A DNA stretch of 33,850 nucleotides from an uncultured Prevotella sp. (lineage in GTDB: Bacteria > Bacteroidota > Bacteroidia > Bacteroidales > Bacteroidaceae): positions 1 through 33,850 of the forward strand of contig CALZYS010000013.1 of assembly GCA_945830345.1 (NCBI GenBank), read 5' to 3'. Position 1 is the stretch's first letter. Each line of letters starts with the position of its first letter. A program made the translations under genes and the position numbers. The notes under the pieces are model-generated. The model made no database searches and was not told the DNA's origin. It saw nothing but the letters and a program-made list of their open reading frames with translations. Below are positions 6,771-14,605 of this stretch, one piece after another.

Positions 6771-6928
6771 CTTACGTTGCGACCCTTATGCCAGAGACGG
6801 CGGGGGTCTTACGTAGGCTGTGTGATGGGGTTAATATCCTTTTCATTGATTTTTTTGCCGCTTTTTCGGCATTTGACACTCTCAATGTCAGATGCTGCGG
6901 GAGGCAACGTAGGAGTGTTTTACACTCC
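6771..6928 (+). ncRNA. Candidate structured RNA / leader, unrecognised class
   Basis: The closing helix is TACGTTGC (6773-6780) with GCAACGTA (6904-6911). Inside it are GACCC/GGGTC (6781-6785 with 6804-6808) capped by GCC/GGC, then TGCCG/CGGCA (6856-6860 with 6867-6871), and TGACA/TGTCA (6874-6878 with 6886-6890). A perfect GGAGTGT/ACACTCC hairpin (6912-6918 with 6922-6928) follows at once. Short frames here (67 and 72 codons, from 6764 and 6777) resemble no family I know. The next gene starts 86 bases downstream, so this could be a cis-regulatory leader, an independent RNA or a folded mobile-element end. The rest of the 472-base space after the Rpn gene holds only the terminator and AT-rich sequence. 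Confidence 0.5.
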
Positions 6929-7014
6929 ACAACACATCATGTTTTCAGAAAGTATCTCAAAATGTAAAAATTTGCGATACGTATTAAAAACTTAAATAAA
7001 AATTTTAAATAATC

Positions 7015-7704
7015 ATGAAAAAGGAAACAATTATTGAAAAAGAGATTGCCTTGGGGTATCTCACGGCAACGATTGCGAAGTCGATGTATCTGTTGACCGC
7101 AAGTGAGAAAATGGAATTGGGTATGATCTTCATCAACTCGGCAAAAGAGGATATGGAGGAAATTGAGAAGGAGGCCAAGGAGAGCGGCTCGACAGAGTGG
7201 GCAAATCTGCCCGAGCGCGACATCCGAGTGACTCCGCCCATGGTGAGGCGTGCCATCGAGAAGGCATGGTGTGACAAGCAGCGCGAGGAGGTGAACAAGA
7301 CCGGCTCCTACGCACACAACAGCTTTTATAAACGCAGTTCAACAAGTGCCGCAAGACTTGCCACCATGGTGTATCACCTATGGGGCGAAGACCCCAAAAA
7401 GCGGTCGAGGGTGAGAAGGCTATATTATTTCTTCGCCGATTATATCCTTGCAGGACAGATGAAACTCTTCGGCAAGAAATACGAGGACCTCGTGGAGGTG
7501 ATCAACTATGGCGACGACGACAACTGCAAGAGCGAGTCGATATACGACTGCCTGCCCAAGCGATTCAGCCGCCAGCAACTCAATGCCAAGCGCGAGGAGA
7601 TGAAACTCGTCACCGAGACACGCAAGTTCATCTTCAAGTGGCTGAAGAAGAAGTGGATAGTGAAGGTGGAAGGCGAAGAGGACGTATATGAGAAGCTCTT
7701 TTGA
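7015..7704 (+). CDS. Hypothetical protein, upstream partner of primase-like gene
   Basis: I do not recognise this 229-residue protein. It has no signal peptide or membrane segment and looks largely helical. Residues 10-60 are rich in Glu and Lys, the middle holds RVRRLYYFFADYILAG (about 141-156), and the C-terminal 30 residues (TRKFIFKWLKKKWIVKVEG) are strongly basic and could be a winged-helix or nucleic-acid-binding tail. Its last 17 bases overlap the start of the CHC2/Toprim gene, indicating translational coupling and a shared process, plausibly replication or regulation of a mobile element. The start ATG is preceded by AT-rich sequence with an imperfect -7 box (AAAATTTG). A structured RNA candidate lies just upstream. 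Confidence 0.7.
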   Translation: MKKETIIEKEIALGYLTATIAKSMYLLTASEKMELGMIFINSAKEDMEEIEKEAKESGSTEWANLPERDIRVTPPMVRRAIEKAWCDKQREEVNKTGSYAHNSFYKRSSTSAARLATMVYHLWGEDPKKRSRVRRLYYFFADYILAGQMKLFGKKYEDLVEVINYGDDDNCKSESIYDCLPKRFSRQQLNAKREEMKLVTETRKFIFKWLKKKWIVKVEGEEDVYEKLF

Positions 7705-8668
7705 CATCGACAAGCTCAAGGGAATTTCGATCGTAGAGGTAGCCAAGAGATTAGGCATTGAGGTGAAGGGAAGGAAAGCTCACTGCGTGTTCCACTCGCC
7801 CGACCGTCACCCGTCACTTCGTTTTTATGAAAACGGAACGGCTCATTGCTTCACCTGCGGCAAACACATAGCGAGCACAATAGACCTGGTGATGCAGGTG
7901 AAGAACTGCTCATTTGTCGAGGCATGCCGATGGCTCGAAGACGACAATGCCACCTGCTCTTCAAGCTCATCCACGAAATCTGCCGAACATCATGCTAAGG
8001 AGGCTGCCGACAACAAGGCAGACCTCCCCCACCTGGCAAGGCTCATCGAGCATCCGCGGCTCAACAGCGAGGCTCGCCGATTTCTGTTTGACGAGCGGAA
8101 GATAAGCCCCGAGGTGGCAGAGCGGATGCGGTTGGGCAGTCTGTCGAGGGAGGTGCCGATGAGCGGCGATCTCCATGGCGGATGGTTTAATGCCCCCTCG
8201 CTGCTCATCCCCTATTTCTCGGTGGAAGGGCAGTTGGTGAATCTGCAGGCACGCTATCTCGGCAGCGAGAAGAAACCACGGTTTCAATTCCCGAAGGGGG
8301 CGCAGAGCATCATCTTCAACGCTCCCCAACTGGCGCAACTCGCCCCTGGCGACCATCTGCACATAGCCGAGGGGGTGAGCGACTGTCTTGCCATGCTCAC
8401 GGCGGGGTTAAAGGCGATAGCCATCCCGTCGGCCACATTGCTCACCTACGACGACCGCCAACTCATTGGCGAGGCGGCGGCAAGGCTTGGGGACAACCTC
8501 GAACTTGACATCTGGCCCGACAACGACCGTGCGGGTACGGAGTTGGGCAATCAGTTGGCGCTCTTGGCTACCAACATCGGCATCACCCTCCGTCATCACT
8601 CCCTGCCCGAGGGATGCAAGGACTTTTCTGATGCTTGGAGGATGGGGAAATTAAAAATTAAGAATTAA
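7688..8668 (+). CDS. CHC2 zinc-finger/Toprim primase-like protein
   Basis: This is a 326-residue DnaG-like protein of the compact type found on mobile elements. The zinc-binding CHC2 domain occupies residues 1-90, with Cys33-x2-His36 and Cys54-x2-Cys57. A linker rich in Ser and Ala follows. The Toprim domain (about 222-320) has Glu228 in HIAEGVSDC and the acidic pair Asp278/Asp280 in WPDND. All catalytic acids expected for primer synthesis are present. The DnaB-interacting C-terminal domain of housekeeping DnaG (about 600 residues) is absent, so this is not the chromosomal primase. It overlaps the preceding gene by 17 bases. Its last residues (KLKIKN) and TAA stop are encoded by a 7-base AATTAAG array. 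Confidence 0.9.
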   Translation: MRSSFDIDKLKGISIVEVAKRLGIEVKGRKAHCVFHSPDRHPSLRFYENGTAHCFTCGKHIASTIDLVMQVKNCSFVEACRWLEDDNATCSSSSSTKSAEHHAKEAADNKADLPHLARLIEHPRLNSEARRFLFDERKISPEVAERMRLGSLSREVPMSGDLHGGWFNAPSLLIPYFSVEGQLVNLQARYLGSEKKPRFQFPKGAQSIIFNAPQLAQLAPGDHLHIAEGVSDCLAMLTAGLKAIAIPSATLLTYDDRQLIGEAAARLGDNLELDIWPDNDRAGTELGNQLALLATNIGITLRHHSLPEGCKDFSDAWRMGKLKIKN

Positions 8669-8707
8669 GAATTAAGAATTAAGAATTAAAAATTAAGAAT
8701 TGAAAAA
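8648..8707 (+). repeat. AATTAAG 7-base tandem array over a stop codon
   Basis: Six to seven near-perfect AATTAAG/AATTAAA units begin inside the 3' end of the primase-like gene and continue to just before the next start. Each unit contains TAA, and the 7-base period puts a stop in all three frames within 21 bases. Confidence 0.9.
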
Positions 8708-8717
8708 TTGAATAAAA

Positions 8718-9182
8718 ATGAAGATAGAAATAAGACGTTGGGGCGACAATGGCCTATACACCGAAGGCCAAATGTTGGTGAATGGCAAGATGGCCATCCC
8801 CTACACCGTGGAATACCACGACAACAAGGTGAAGGCTGGCACATACAAGGCCTACCTGAGAAAAGACGGTGAAAAATATACACTATCCTACGTTGACGAC
8901 ACAGCAACGGAGAGGATAATCATAGCCGGACATTCGTTCATTTCGGCATGGAAAGAGCAGGCAGTGGTTGTGGGCGACCGCCTCATTCCCGGGGCGGTGT
9001 ATAAGGGCCGTCATCATCTCGCACGACTCATCAACCGCATAGCCAAGGCTGCGAAGGCAGGCAAGAAAATCACCCTCACCTTCAATGAGGACGAGATGCA
9101 GCCTACGAGCATAATCAGGCATTGGTCAGTAGCGCTGAATTCGGCGTGTCTTGCAGCCCGTAATGATGCCGTTGCCAAGTAG
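8718..9182 (+). CDS. DUF5675-like protein
   Basis: This is a 154-residue protein whose layout resembles DUF5675, a small domain of unknown function common in phage and integrative elements of Bacteroidota. A short opening strand reads EGQMLVNGKMAIPYTVEY, then KAGTYKAYL, a central IIIAGHS (family members have an IHxG core), and VVVGDRLIPGAVYKGR followed by a helical RLINRI. The resemblance is in the pattern and moderate. It follows the primase-like gene by 49 bases of repeat and probably shares its transcript. Its last 19 codons overlap tail-to-tail with the C10 protease gene on the other strand (57 bases), so the final residues from about HWSVALN onward may be an acquired extension. Confidence 0.6.
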   Translation: MKIEIRRWGDNGLYTEGQMLVNGKMAIPYTVEYHDNKVKAGTYKAYLRKDGEKYTLSYVDDTATERIIIAGHSFISAWKEQAVVVGDRLIPGAVYKGRHHLARLINRIAKAAKAGKKITLTFNEDEMQPTSIIRHWSVALNSACLAARNDAVAK

Positions 9183-10454
9183 GCGTGCCGACTTGGGCAT
9201 AGAGAGGAAGGCGAGTTTGGAGCAGTGGGCGAAGGCTCCGCTGTCGATGGTCTTCACCGAAGGGGGCAGACGCAGTGAGAGCAGCGACGTGCAACTGTTG
9301 AAGGCATTCGACCCTATTGTGGCGAGCGACTGCGGCAAGGCGATGTCGTAGAGATTGAAACATCCTGCGAAGGCGCTTTGCCCTATCTCGTCCACATTAT
9401 CATATATGTGCACGCCGTTGAGCTTCTGACAGTTGGCAAACGCCTGCCGGGCTATCACCTTGGCACTATACGGGAGGGTGACGTGGGTGAGATTCTCGCA
9501 TCCATAAAAGGCTTTCGCGGGAATGGAGAGCGCCGTGGTGCGGGTGAGGTCGAGGATGCACACATTGCCGTTGCGCTCGCCCTTAACGCCGCCGCCACAG
9601 AGTTGGCGCAAGAGGGCGAAATCCTCGGTGCCGAGCGAGCCCGACACTTGCAGACTATACACCGAGCGCCAGTCGTTGGCGAGCAGTTTGTCCTTGAGCG
9701 TTCCAGGCTTCACCAGGTGGATCTTGCGCTCATTGACTTTTGCGGTTTTCGGAGTGACGCCGATGATAATCCTTTGGTTGGTGCGGAATCCGTGGAGAGT
9801 GTCAGGATCGTAATATCCGTTGCTCTTGCCATACCACCCGAAGTTGCAATGCAGGGTGGAGTCGGTGCAACCATCCACGATGAACACGTGGGCGTAGGTC
9901 TTGCTGCGTTCGGCTCTGAGAATCACGGGCCGTCCGGCAGCGAGTTCGCGCTTGATAGTGTTCATCCATGCCTTGCGCCCTTCGAGACCGGTGAAGAACT
10001 TGCGGTCGAGGATGTGCATGTATTTGTTGTAGCCGAAATACTGCTTGAGGGCTAAGACGATACTGTTGAGCTTGGTGGAAGCCGATGTCTGGGTGTATTT
10101 AGTGCCAGCCGCACGTCCGCAGTCGCGCACGAGATTAGCCACGGCGAGGCGCTCGTCGTCGGTGAGCGAGTCGGTGTGATGGGCAAACATCCAGTCGTAT
10201 TCATAATGGTTGCCCAATAACGGGGATGACACGGGCGAGCGGAAATGGCGCATGGTCTGCGACATGGCGATAGGGGCACATCCCGCGAGCACGTGCTTGG
10301 TGCCCGTGGTGTCATTCTTCAGAGGGTCGCACAGCAGATTATAAGGATAATCCTGCCCCCACTCCGCCTCAATAAGAGGCTCCACCTCTTGGGCTTTGGA
10401 GCCGAGGGTGGAGCCTATGATTATTAATAATATTGATAATCGCAAATTCCTCAT
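9126..10454 (-). CDS. Secreted C10 (streptopain-like) cysteine protease with BspA-type LRRs
   Basis: This is a 442-residue exported protease. A signal peptide occupies residues 1-21, ending GSKA. The peptidase C10 domain (about 25-225) shows the nucleophile Cys59 in AGCAPIAMSQ, the catalytic His189 in YAHVFIVDG, and Asn204/Trp207 in NFGWYG. No long streptopain prodomain is visible. From about residue 310 come four BspA-like LRR_5 repeats of the form AFxxCxxLxxxxLPxSxxxI, which in Prevotella and Tannerella surface proteins mediate adhesion. The fusion suggests a surface-tethered or substrate-targeted protease. The start at 10454 is chosen because it opens the signal peptide; an in-frame extension to 10592 would be encoded by repeat element B. 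The 3' end overlaps the DUF5675-like gene convergently. Confidence 0.9.
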   Translation of the reverse strand: MRNLRLSILLIIIGSTLGSKAQEVEPLIEAEWGQDYPYNLLCDPLKNDTTGTKHVLAGCAPIAMSQTMRHFRSPVSSPLLGNHYEYDWMFAHHTDSLTDDERLAVANLVRDCGRAAGTKYTQTSASTKLNSIVLALKQYFGYNKYMHILDRKFFTGLEGRKAWMNTIKRELAAGRPVILRAERSKTYAHVFIVDGCTDSTLHCNFGWYGKSNGYYDPDTLHGFRTNQRIIIGVTPKTAKVNERKIHLVKPGTLKDKLLANDWRSVYSLQVSGSLGTEDFALLRQLCGGGVKGERNGNVCILDLTRTTALSIPAKAFYGCENLTHVTLPYSAKVIARQAFANCQKLNGVHIYDNVDEIGQSAFAGCFNLYDIALPQSLATIGSNAFNSCTSLLSLRLPPSVKTIDSGAFAHCSKLAFLSMPKSARLLGNGIITGCKTRRIQRY

Positions 10455-10496
10455 ATCTAATCTACAGAGTTTTTTTGACCACAGATTTTTATTTTT

Positions 10497-10715
10497 GGCA
10501 CGGATTGACACGGCTTTTTCAAAGACACGGCTTGGCTCCGCATTGATAAAAACACGGCACTCCGTGATTACGGCTTGCTGCTCGCAAGCCACGGCTTAAT
10601 TTGCTTTGTGCGCGGGTCGCATGAGGTTGTCTTTAGTATAGCCTTTAGCATATAAAGCCCTCAACCATCGCGCAGCCCAGCCGTGTCTTTTTTTAAAGCC
10701 GTGGATTTCCGTGCC
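10497..10715 (-). repeat. Dispersed palindromic element, copy B (interior inverted)
   Basis: This 219-bp partner of 3011-3234 has the same left end (GGCACGGATTGACACGGC) and right end (GCCGTGGATTTCCGTGCC) on the plus strand. Its interior runs in the opposite direction to copy A: the left interior GGCTTGGCTCCGCATTGAT is the reverse complement of the right interior of A. It lies upstream of the C10 protease and, with the 10741-10775 array, fills the 307 bases to the S41 gene. Confidence 0.85.
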
Positions 10716-10740
10716 TAAATAAACTGTGCGTAGCCCAACT

Positions 10741-10775
10741 TTAATTCTGAATTTTTAATTCTTAATTCTTAATTA
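10741..10775 (-). repeat. 7-base tandem array over the S41 stop codon
   Basis: On the minus strand, AATTAAG units encode the final Ile-Lys-Asn and the TAA stop of the S41 protease, then continue for about 20 bases downstream. Confidence 0.85.
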
Positions 10776-12339
10776 CTTCCACCGCCTTGCGCACAATCTC
10801 GCTGTCCTCGTTGATGATGGCAAAATATTCGCTCATCTCCCAGAGGTCGCGCGCCACGAGAGCCTTGAGCTGCATCGAGAGCTTGGGAAGCGTCTTTTGC
10901 AGTTCGGCGTCGTCCTTGGGCACCACCTTGTCCTTGGCGGCATCGGCAATCATCTTGTCGATCACCTCGCGGGGGAATGTGAAATCGCGGCGGAACTCGT
11001 CGAACGATGTCCATCGCTTCTTGAGAGCCTTGCGATTGGCATCCACGTATTTGAGGTTGGCATTAATGATATAGCTCTTGGCAGATAGTTCGCGATGGAA
11101 CTTGGTATAGGCGAGGGTGTCGAGCGGCACGAAATAGTCGGGCATGATACCGCCACCGCCATACACGGGGCGATGCTCGCGCAGGGTGTAGCACTTGAGA
11201 GAGTCGGCAAAGTGAATACTGTCGGCACTGGTCAGTTCGCCATGCTTGAGTCGATTCACCACATCCATGGCATAATCCTTACTGTCGCCCTTGGTATAGG
11301 GCTTCTGAATGCAACGTCCGGCTGGGGTGTAATAATGCGAGACGGTGAGGCGAATCATCGAACCGTCGGGCAGATCCACGGGTCTCTGCACGAGTCCCTT
11401 GCCAAAGGAGCGGCGACCTACGACAACTCCGCGGTCTTGATCCTGAATGGCACCCGTGACAATCTCGGCAGCCGAGGCCGAATATTCGTCGATGAGCACC
11501 ACAATCTTGCCGTCGAGGAATTTGCCGTTGCCCTTGGCCCTATAGTCGCTGCGCGACATACGCCGACCCTCGGTATAGACGATGAGGTCGCCCCTCTGCA
11601 GAAATTCGTTGGCGATATTCACGGCAGCCTGCAGATAGCCACCGCCGTTGCCCTGAAGGTCGAGAATGAGATTGCGCATTCCCTGCTTGGAGAGCTTGGC
11701 GAGTGCCTCGCAGAACTCATCATGGGTGGTGGCACCGAAATTGCCGATGCGCACATATCCCACCTCGGGACGTATCATATAGACGGCATCGATGGACTTG
11801 ACGGGTATCTTGTCGCGGGTGACCTTAAAGGTAAGTATATCATTGATACCTCTTCTCACTATGCCCAGCACCACTTTGGTGCCTTTGGGCCCGCGCAGTC
11901 GGCGCATGATATCCTCTTTCGACATCTTGACGCCGGCAATGGCGGTGTCGTTGACCGAAATGATACGGTCGCCTGCCACAATGCCCACCTTCTCCGAAGG
12001 GCCACCCGTGACGGGTTGGATGATGAGGAGCGTGTCCTCCACCATATTAAACTGCACTCCGATGCCATCAAAGCTGCCGGTGAGGGGCTCGTTAAGCGCC
12101 TTCACCTCCTTGGGGGTGGAATAAGAGGAATGGGGGTCGAGCTTTTCGAGCATGCCACGTATGGCATCCTCCACGAGCTTGCCCTCATCCACATCATCCA
12201 CATACAGATTGCTGATGGCCAGTTCGGCTATCTGCAACTTGCGCAGGGGACTGTCGTCGCCGATGTTCATTCTCATCTGTGCCATGGCTGGGATGGTCAT
12301 CGCCAGCAGCATGGCTATTATTGTTGCTCTTGTCTTCAT
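10762..12339 (-). CDS. S41 family C-terminal processing protease (CtpA-like)
   Basis: This is a 525-residue periplasmic serine protease. The signal peptide covers residues 1-20. A PDZ domain (about 86-170) carries the carboxylate-binding GIGVQF loop. The peptidase core has the Ser/Lys dyad in EYSASAAEI (catalytic Ser near 289) and SFGKGLVQ (Lys314). A C-terminal helical region of about 150 residues is typical of the Bacteroidota members. These enzymes trim or degrade envelope proteins after recognising a C-terminal tail. The start at 12339 opens the signal peptide; a start at 12363 would add eight residues ahead of it. It lies 112 bases downstream of parE, separated only by a 7-base array, and may be read from the parE promoter. 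Confidence 0.93.
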   Translation of the reverse strand: MKTRATIIAMLLAMTIPAMAQMRMNIGDDSPLRKLQIAELAISNLYVDDVDEGKLVEDAIRGMLEKLDPHSSYSTPKEVKALNEPLTGSFDGIGVQFNMVEDTLLIIQPVTGGPSEKVGIVAGDRIISVNDTAIAGVKMSKEDIMRRLRGPKGTKVVLGIVRRGINDILTFKVTRDKIPVKSIDAVYMIRPEVGYVRIGNFGATTHDEFCEALAKLSKQGMRNLILDLQGNGGGYLQAAVNIANEFLQRGDLIVYTEGRRMSRSDYRAKGNGKFLDGKIVVLIDEYSASAAEIVTGAIQDQDRGVVVGRRSFGKGLVQRPVDLPDGSMIRLTVSHYYTPAGRCIQKPYTKGDSKDYAMDVVNRLKHGELTSADSIHFADSLKCYTLREHRPVYGGGGIMPDYFVPLDTLAYTKFHRELSAKSYIINANLKYVDANRKALKKRWTSFDEFRRDFTFPREVIDKMIADAAKDKVVPKDDAELQKTLPKLSMQLKALVARDLWEMSEYFAIINEDSEIVRKAVEVIKN

Positions 12340-12384
12340 ATTTGTATTTGGGCTCGGCAGCAAAACTGCCGAGAACGGTGGCTA

Positions 12385-12463
12385 TTCTTAATTCCTAATT
12401 CCTAATTCCTCATCCCTAATTCCTAATTCCTCATCCCTAATTCCTAATTCCTCATTCCTCCTC
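12385..12463 (-). repeat. 7-base array with 21-base higher-order period between parE and S41 gene
   Basis: The units are TTCCTAA, TTCCTCA and TCCCTAA (plus strand), and the three-unit block of 21 bases recurs about three times. The array supplies the last Glu codons and TGA stop of parE. Confidence 0.9.
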
Positions 12464-14401
12464 AGGGCGGTCTTCCTCGATGACGAGGTTGTCGATGATG
12501 AAGTTCTGTCGCTCCATGGTGTTCTTGCCCATGTAGTATTCGAGGAGCTTCTGCACCTGGTCATTTTTGTGGAGAGTGACCTGCTCAAGGCGCATGTCGG
12601 GACCGATGAATCCGGCAAACTCCTCGGGCGAAATCTCGCCAAGACCCTTGAATCGGGTGATCTCGGGGTCGGGACCAAGTTGGGCGATGGCGTTCAGTCG
12701 CTCCTCCTCGCTATAACAATAACGGGTGATGAAGTCGGTCTTCTTAGCCTGCGGTTTGGCAGCCTCGGCTGCCACCACATCCTTGTTCTTGATCTTCGTC
12801 CGCTTGTTGCGCACGCGGAAGAGAGGCGTCTGCAGCACATACACATGGCCTTTCTTCACCAATTCGGGGAAGAACTGCAGGAAGAAGGTGATGATAAGCA
12901 GGCGGATGTGCATGCCATCGACATCGGCATCCGTAGCCACTATCACCTTGTTGTATCTCAGTGTGTCGAGTCCGTCCTCGATGTCGAGGGCAGCCTGAAG
13001 GAGATTAAACTCCTCATTCTCATACACCACCTTCTTGGTGAGGCCGAAGGAGTTGAGGGGCTTTCCCCTGAGCGAGAACACCGCCTGAGTGTTGACATCG
13101 CGGCTCTTCGTTATGCTTCCGCTGGCAGAGTCGCCCTCGGTGATGAAGATGGAGCTCTCCTCCTTGCGGTCGTTCTTGGCATCGCTGAAGTGTATGCGGC
13201 AGTCGCGCAACTTGCGGTTGTGGAGATTGGCTTTCTTGGCACGCTCGCGGGCAAGTTTGGTGACACCCGCCATGGCCTTGCGCTCGCGCTCGCTCTCCTG
13301 AATCTTCTGCTGCATCACCTCAGCCACGTCGGCATTTTTGTGGAGATAATTATCCACCTCGGTCTTGATAAAGTCGCCCACATACTTGTTGATGCTCACT
13401 CCGCCATTTGGCACCATCGTCAGCGAACCGAGCTTGATCTTGGTCTGACTCTCGAACATCGGCTCCTCAACGTTGATGGCTATGGCAGCCACAATGCCGT
13501 TGCGGATGTCGCCATATTCGAAGTTCTTGTTGTAGAACTCCTTGATGGTCTTGGCGATATGCTCCTTGAAGGCACTCTGATGAGTACCGCCCTGGGTGGT
13601 ATGCTGACCGTTGACGAACGAGTGATACTCCTCGCCATATTGGTTGGCATGGGTGAAGGCAATCTCGATGTCCTCGCCCTTGAGGTGGATGATAGGATAA
13701 AGACCGTCACCCGTCATCGTGTCGTTGAGAAGATCTTTGAGTCCGTTGCGGCTAAGTATGCGCCTTCCGTTATACATGATGGCAAGCCCCGTGTTGAGAT
13801 AGGTGTAATTGCGGAGCATGGTCTCGATGATGTCGTCGTGGAAGGAGTAGTTGAGAAACAGAGAGTTATCGGGCTCGAAGAAGATATAGGTGCCGTTCTC
13901 GTCGGTTGTCGGCTCGGTAGTGTCGGTCTGCAATATGCCCTTTTCGAATGTTGCGGAGCGCACCTGACCGTCGCGGAAAGAGCGCACTTCGAAGTGAGAA
14001 CTGAGCGCATTGACCGCTTTTACGCCCACTCCGTTGAGTCCGACGCTCTTTTTGAACGCCTTTGAGTCGTATTTTCCACCCGTATTGAGCACACTCACCG
14101 CCTCGATGAGCTTGCCTTGGGGTATGCCTCGACCATAGTCCCTCACCGTCACTCTCAACTGCTCGTCAACGGTTATCTCGATACGGTCGCCCGCATGCAT
14201 CTTGAATTCGTCGATTGAGTTGTCAATGATCTCCTTCAGCAGCACGTATATACCATCCTCGGGCAGCGATCCGTCGCCAAGGCGACCGATGTACATACCC
14301 GGGCGTGTGCGCACATGTTCCATATCCGACAGGTGGCGGATATTGTCGTCGGTGTATTCCACCGTGGATTGTTCTTGTGATTGAAGTATTTCGTCGTCCA
14401 T
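12452..14401 (-). CDS. parE: DNA topoisomerase IV subunit B (type IIA, GyrB/ParE)
   Basis: This is a 649-residue ATPase subunit of the enzyme that decatenates replicated chromosomes. The GHKL ATP-binding part has RPGMYIG (about 34-40), the helix with ELIDNS-type [10 protein letters not shown], and [13 protein letters not shown]. The transducer domain follows, then the Toprim metal site with ITEGDSASG and [10 protein letters not shown]. The C-terminal segment LGEISPEEF is typical. The length is near that of ParE and shorter than GyrB, which usually carries an extra insertion, hence the assignment. A good promoter lies directly upstream. The TGA stop is provided by the 7-base array. Confidence 0.94.
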   Translation of the reverse strand: MDDEILQSQEQSTVEYTDDNIRHLSDMEHVRTRPGMYIGRLGDGSLPEDGIYVLLKEIIDNSIDEFKMHAGDRIEITVDEQLRVTVRDYGRGIPQGKLIEAVSVLNTGGKYDSKAFKKSVGLNGVGVKAVNALSSHFEVRSFRDGQVRSATFEKGILQTDTTEPTTDENGTYIFFEPDNSLFLNYSFHDDIIETMLRNYTYLNTGLAIMYNGRRILSRNGLKDLLNDTMTGDGLYPIIHLKGEDIEIAFTHANQYGEEYHSFVNGQHTTQGGTHQSAFKEHIAKTIKEFYNKNFEYGDIRNGIVAAIAINVEEPMFESQTKIKLGSLTMVPNGGVSINKYVGDFIKTEVDNYLHKNADVAEVMQQKIQESERERKAMAGVTKLARERAKKANLHNRKLRDCRIHFSDAKNDRKEESSIFITEGDSASGSITKSRDVNTQAVFSLRGKPLNSFGLTKKVVYENEEFNLLQAALDIEDGLDTLRYNKVIVATDADVDGMHIRLLIITFFLQFFPELVKKGHVYVLQTPLFRVRNKRTKIKNKDVVAAEAAKPQAKKTDFITRYCYSEEERLNAIAQLGPDPEITRFKGLGEISPEEFAGFIGPDMRLEQVTLHKNDQVQKLLEYYMGKNTMERQNFIIDNLVIEEDRPEEE

Positions 14402-14428
14402 CTCTTAAACAAATATTTATAGTGGCTA

Positions 14429-14459
14429 CAAAGGTAGCAAAAATCATTCAGACGACAAA
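14429..14459 (-). promoter_or_regulatory. Promoter of parE
   Basis: On the minus strand, the -7 box TACCTTTG (14429-14436) and TTTG (14456-14459) are separated by 19 bases, an ideal Bacteroidota promoter. The start codon lies 27 bases below the -7 box. Confidence 0.8.
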
Positions 14460-14483
14460 ATTTATTAAGAATAATTATTAATT

Positions 14484-14600
14484 CAAGGGGATTAAGGGAT
14501 ATTTTAAGGAAGTTAAAGAAGTTAAAGACAATAGTATTGTGCATAGTAATAACCGCAAAAACATTTGGCTTAACTCCTTTAACTCCCTATCTTGAGAAAA
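14484..14600. repeat. Composite inverted repeat, copy 2
   Basis: The left arm GGAAGTTAAAGAAGTTAAAG (about 14508-14527) is complementary, with few mismatches, to CTTAACTCCTTTAACTCC (14569-14586). The core word AAGTTAAAGACAATAGTA matches that of the copy at 1360-1512. It sits directly after the GH43 stop codon, so it may serve as its 3' end structure. Confidence 0.6.
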
Positions 14601-14605
14601 ACAAG

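Noticed and set aside
6764..6995. Two overlapping short frames of 67 and 72 codons
   Set aside because: They are in different frames over the same bases, are Cys- and Arg-rich, and coincide with the helices of the RNA candidate. They are more likely non-coding.
11095..12405. 436-codon plus-strand open frame opposite the S41 gene
   Set aside because: It is antisense to a protein with an intact signal peptide, PDZ and catalytic dyad. It has no recognisable domain or promoter.
12340..12451. A missing coaD gene between parE and the S41 gene
   Set aside because: I recall coaD between these genes in some Bacteroides, but only a repeat array is here. Without comparison genomes I cannot say that a loss occurred.
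12569..14065. 498-codon plus-strand open frame opposite parE
   Set aside because: It is fully antisense to a clear topoisomerase gene. Its residues (rich in Leu, His and Val) match no family, and it arises from the third-position GC bias of parE.
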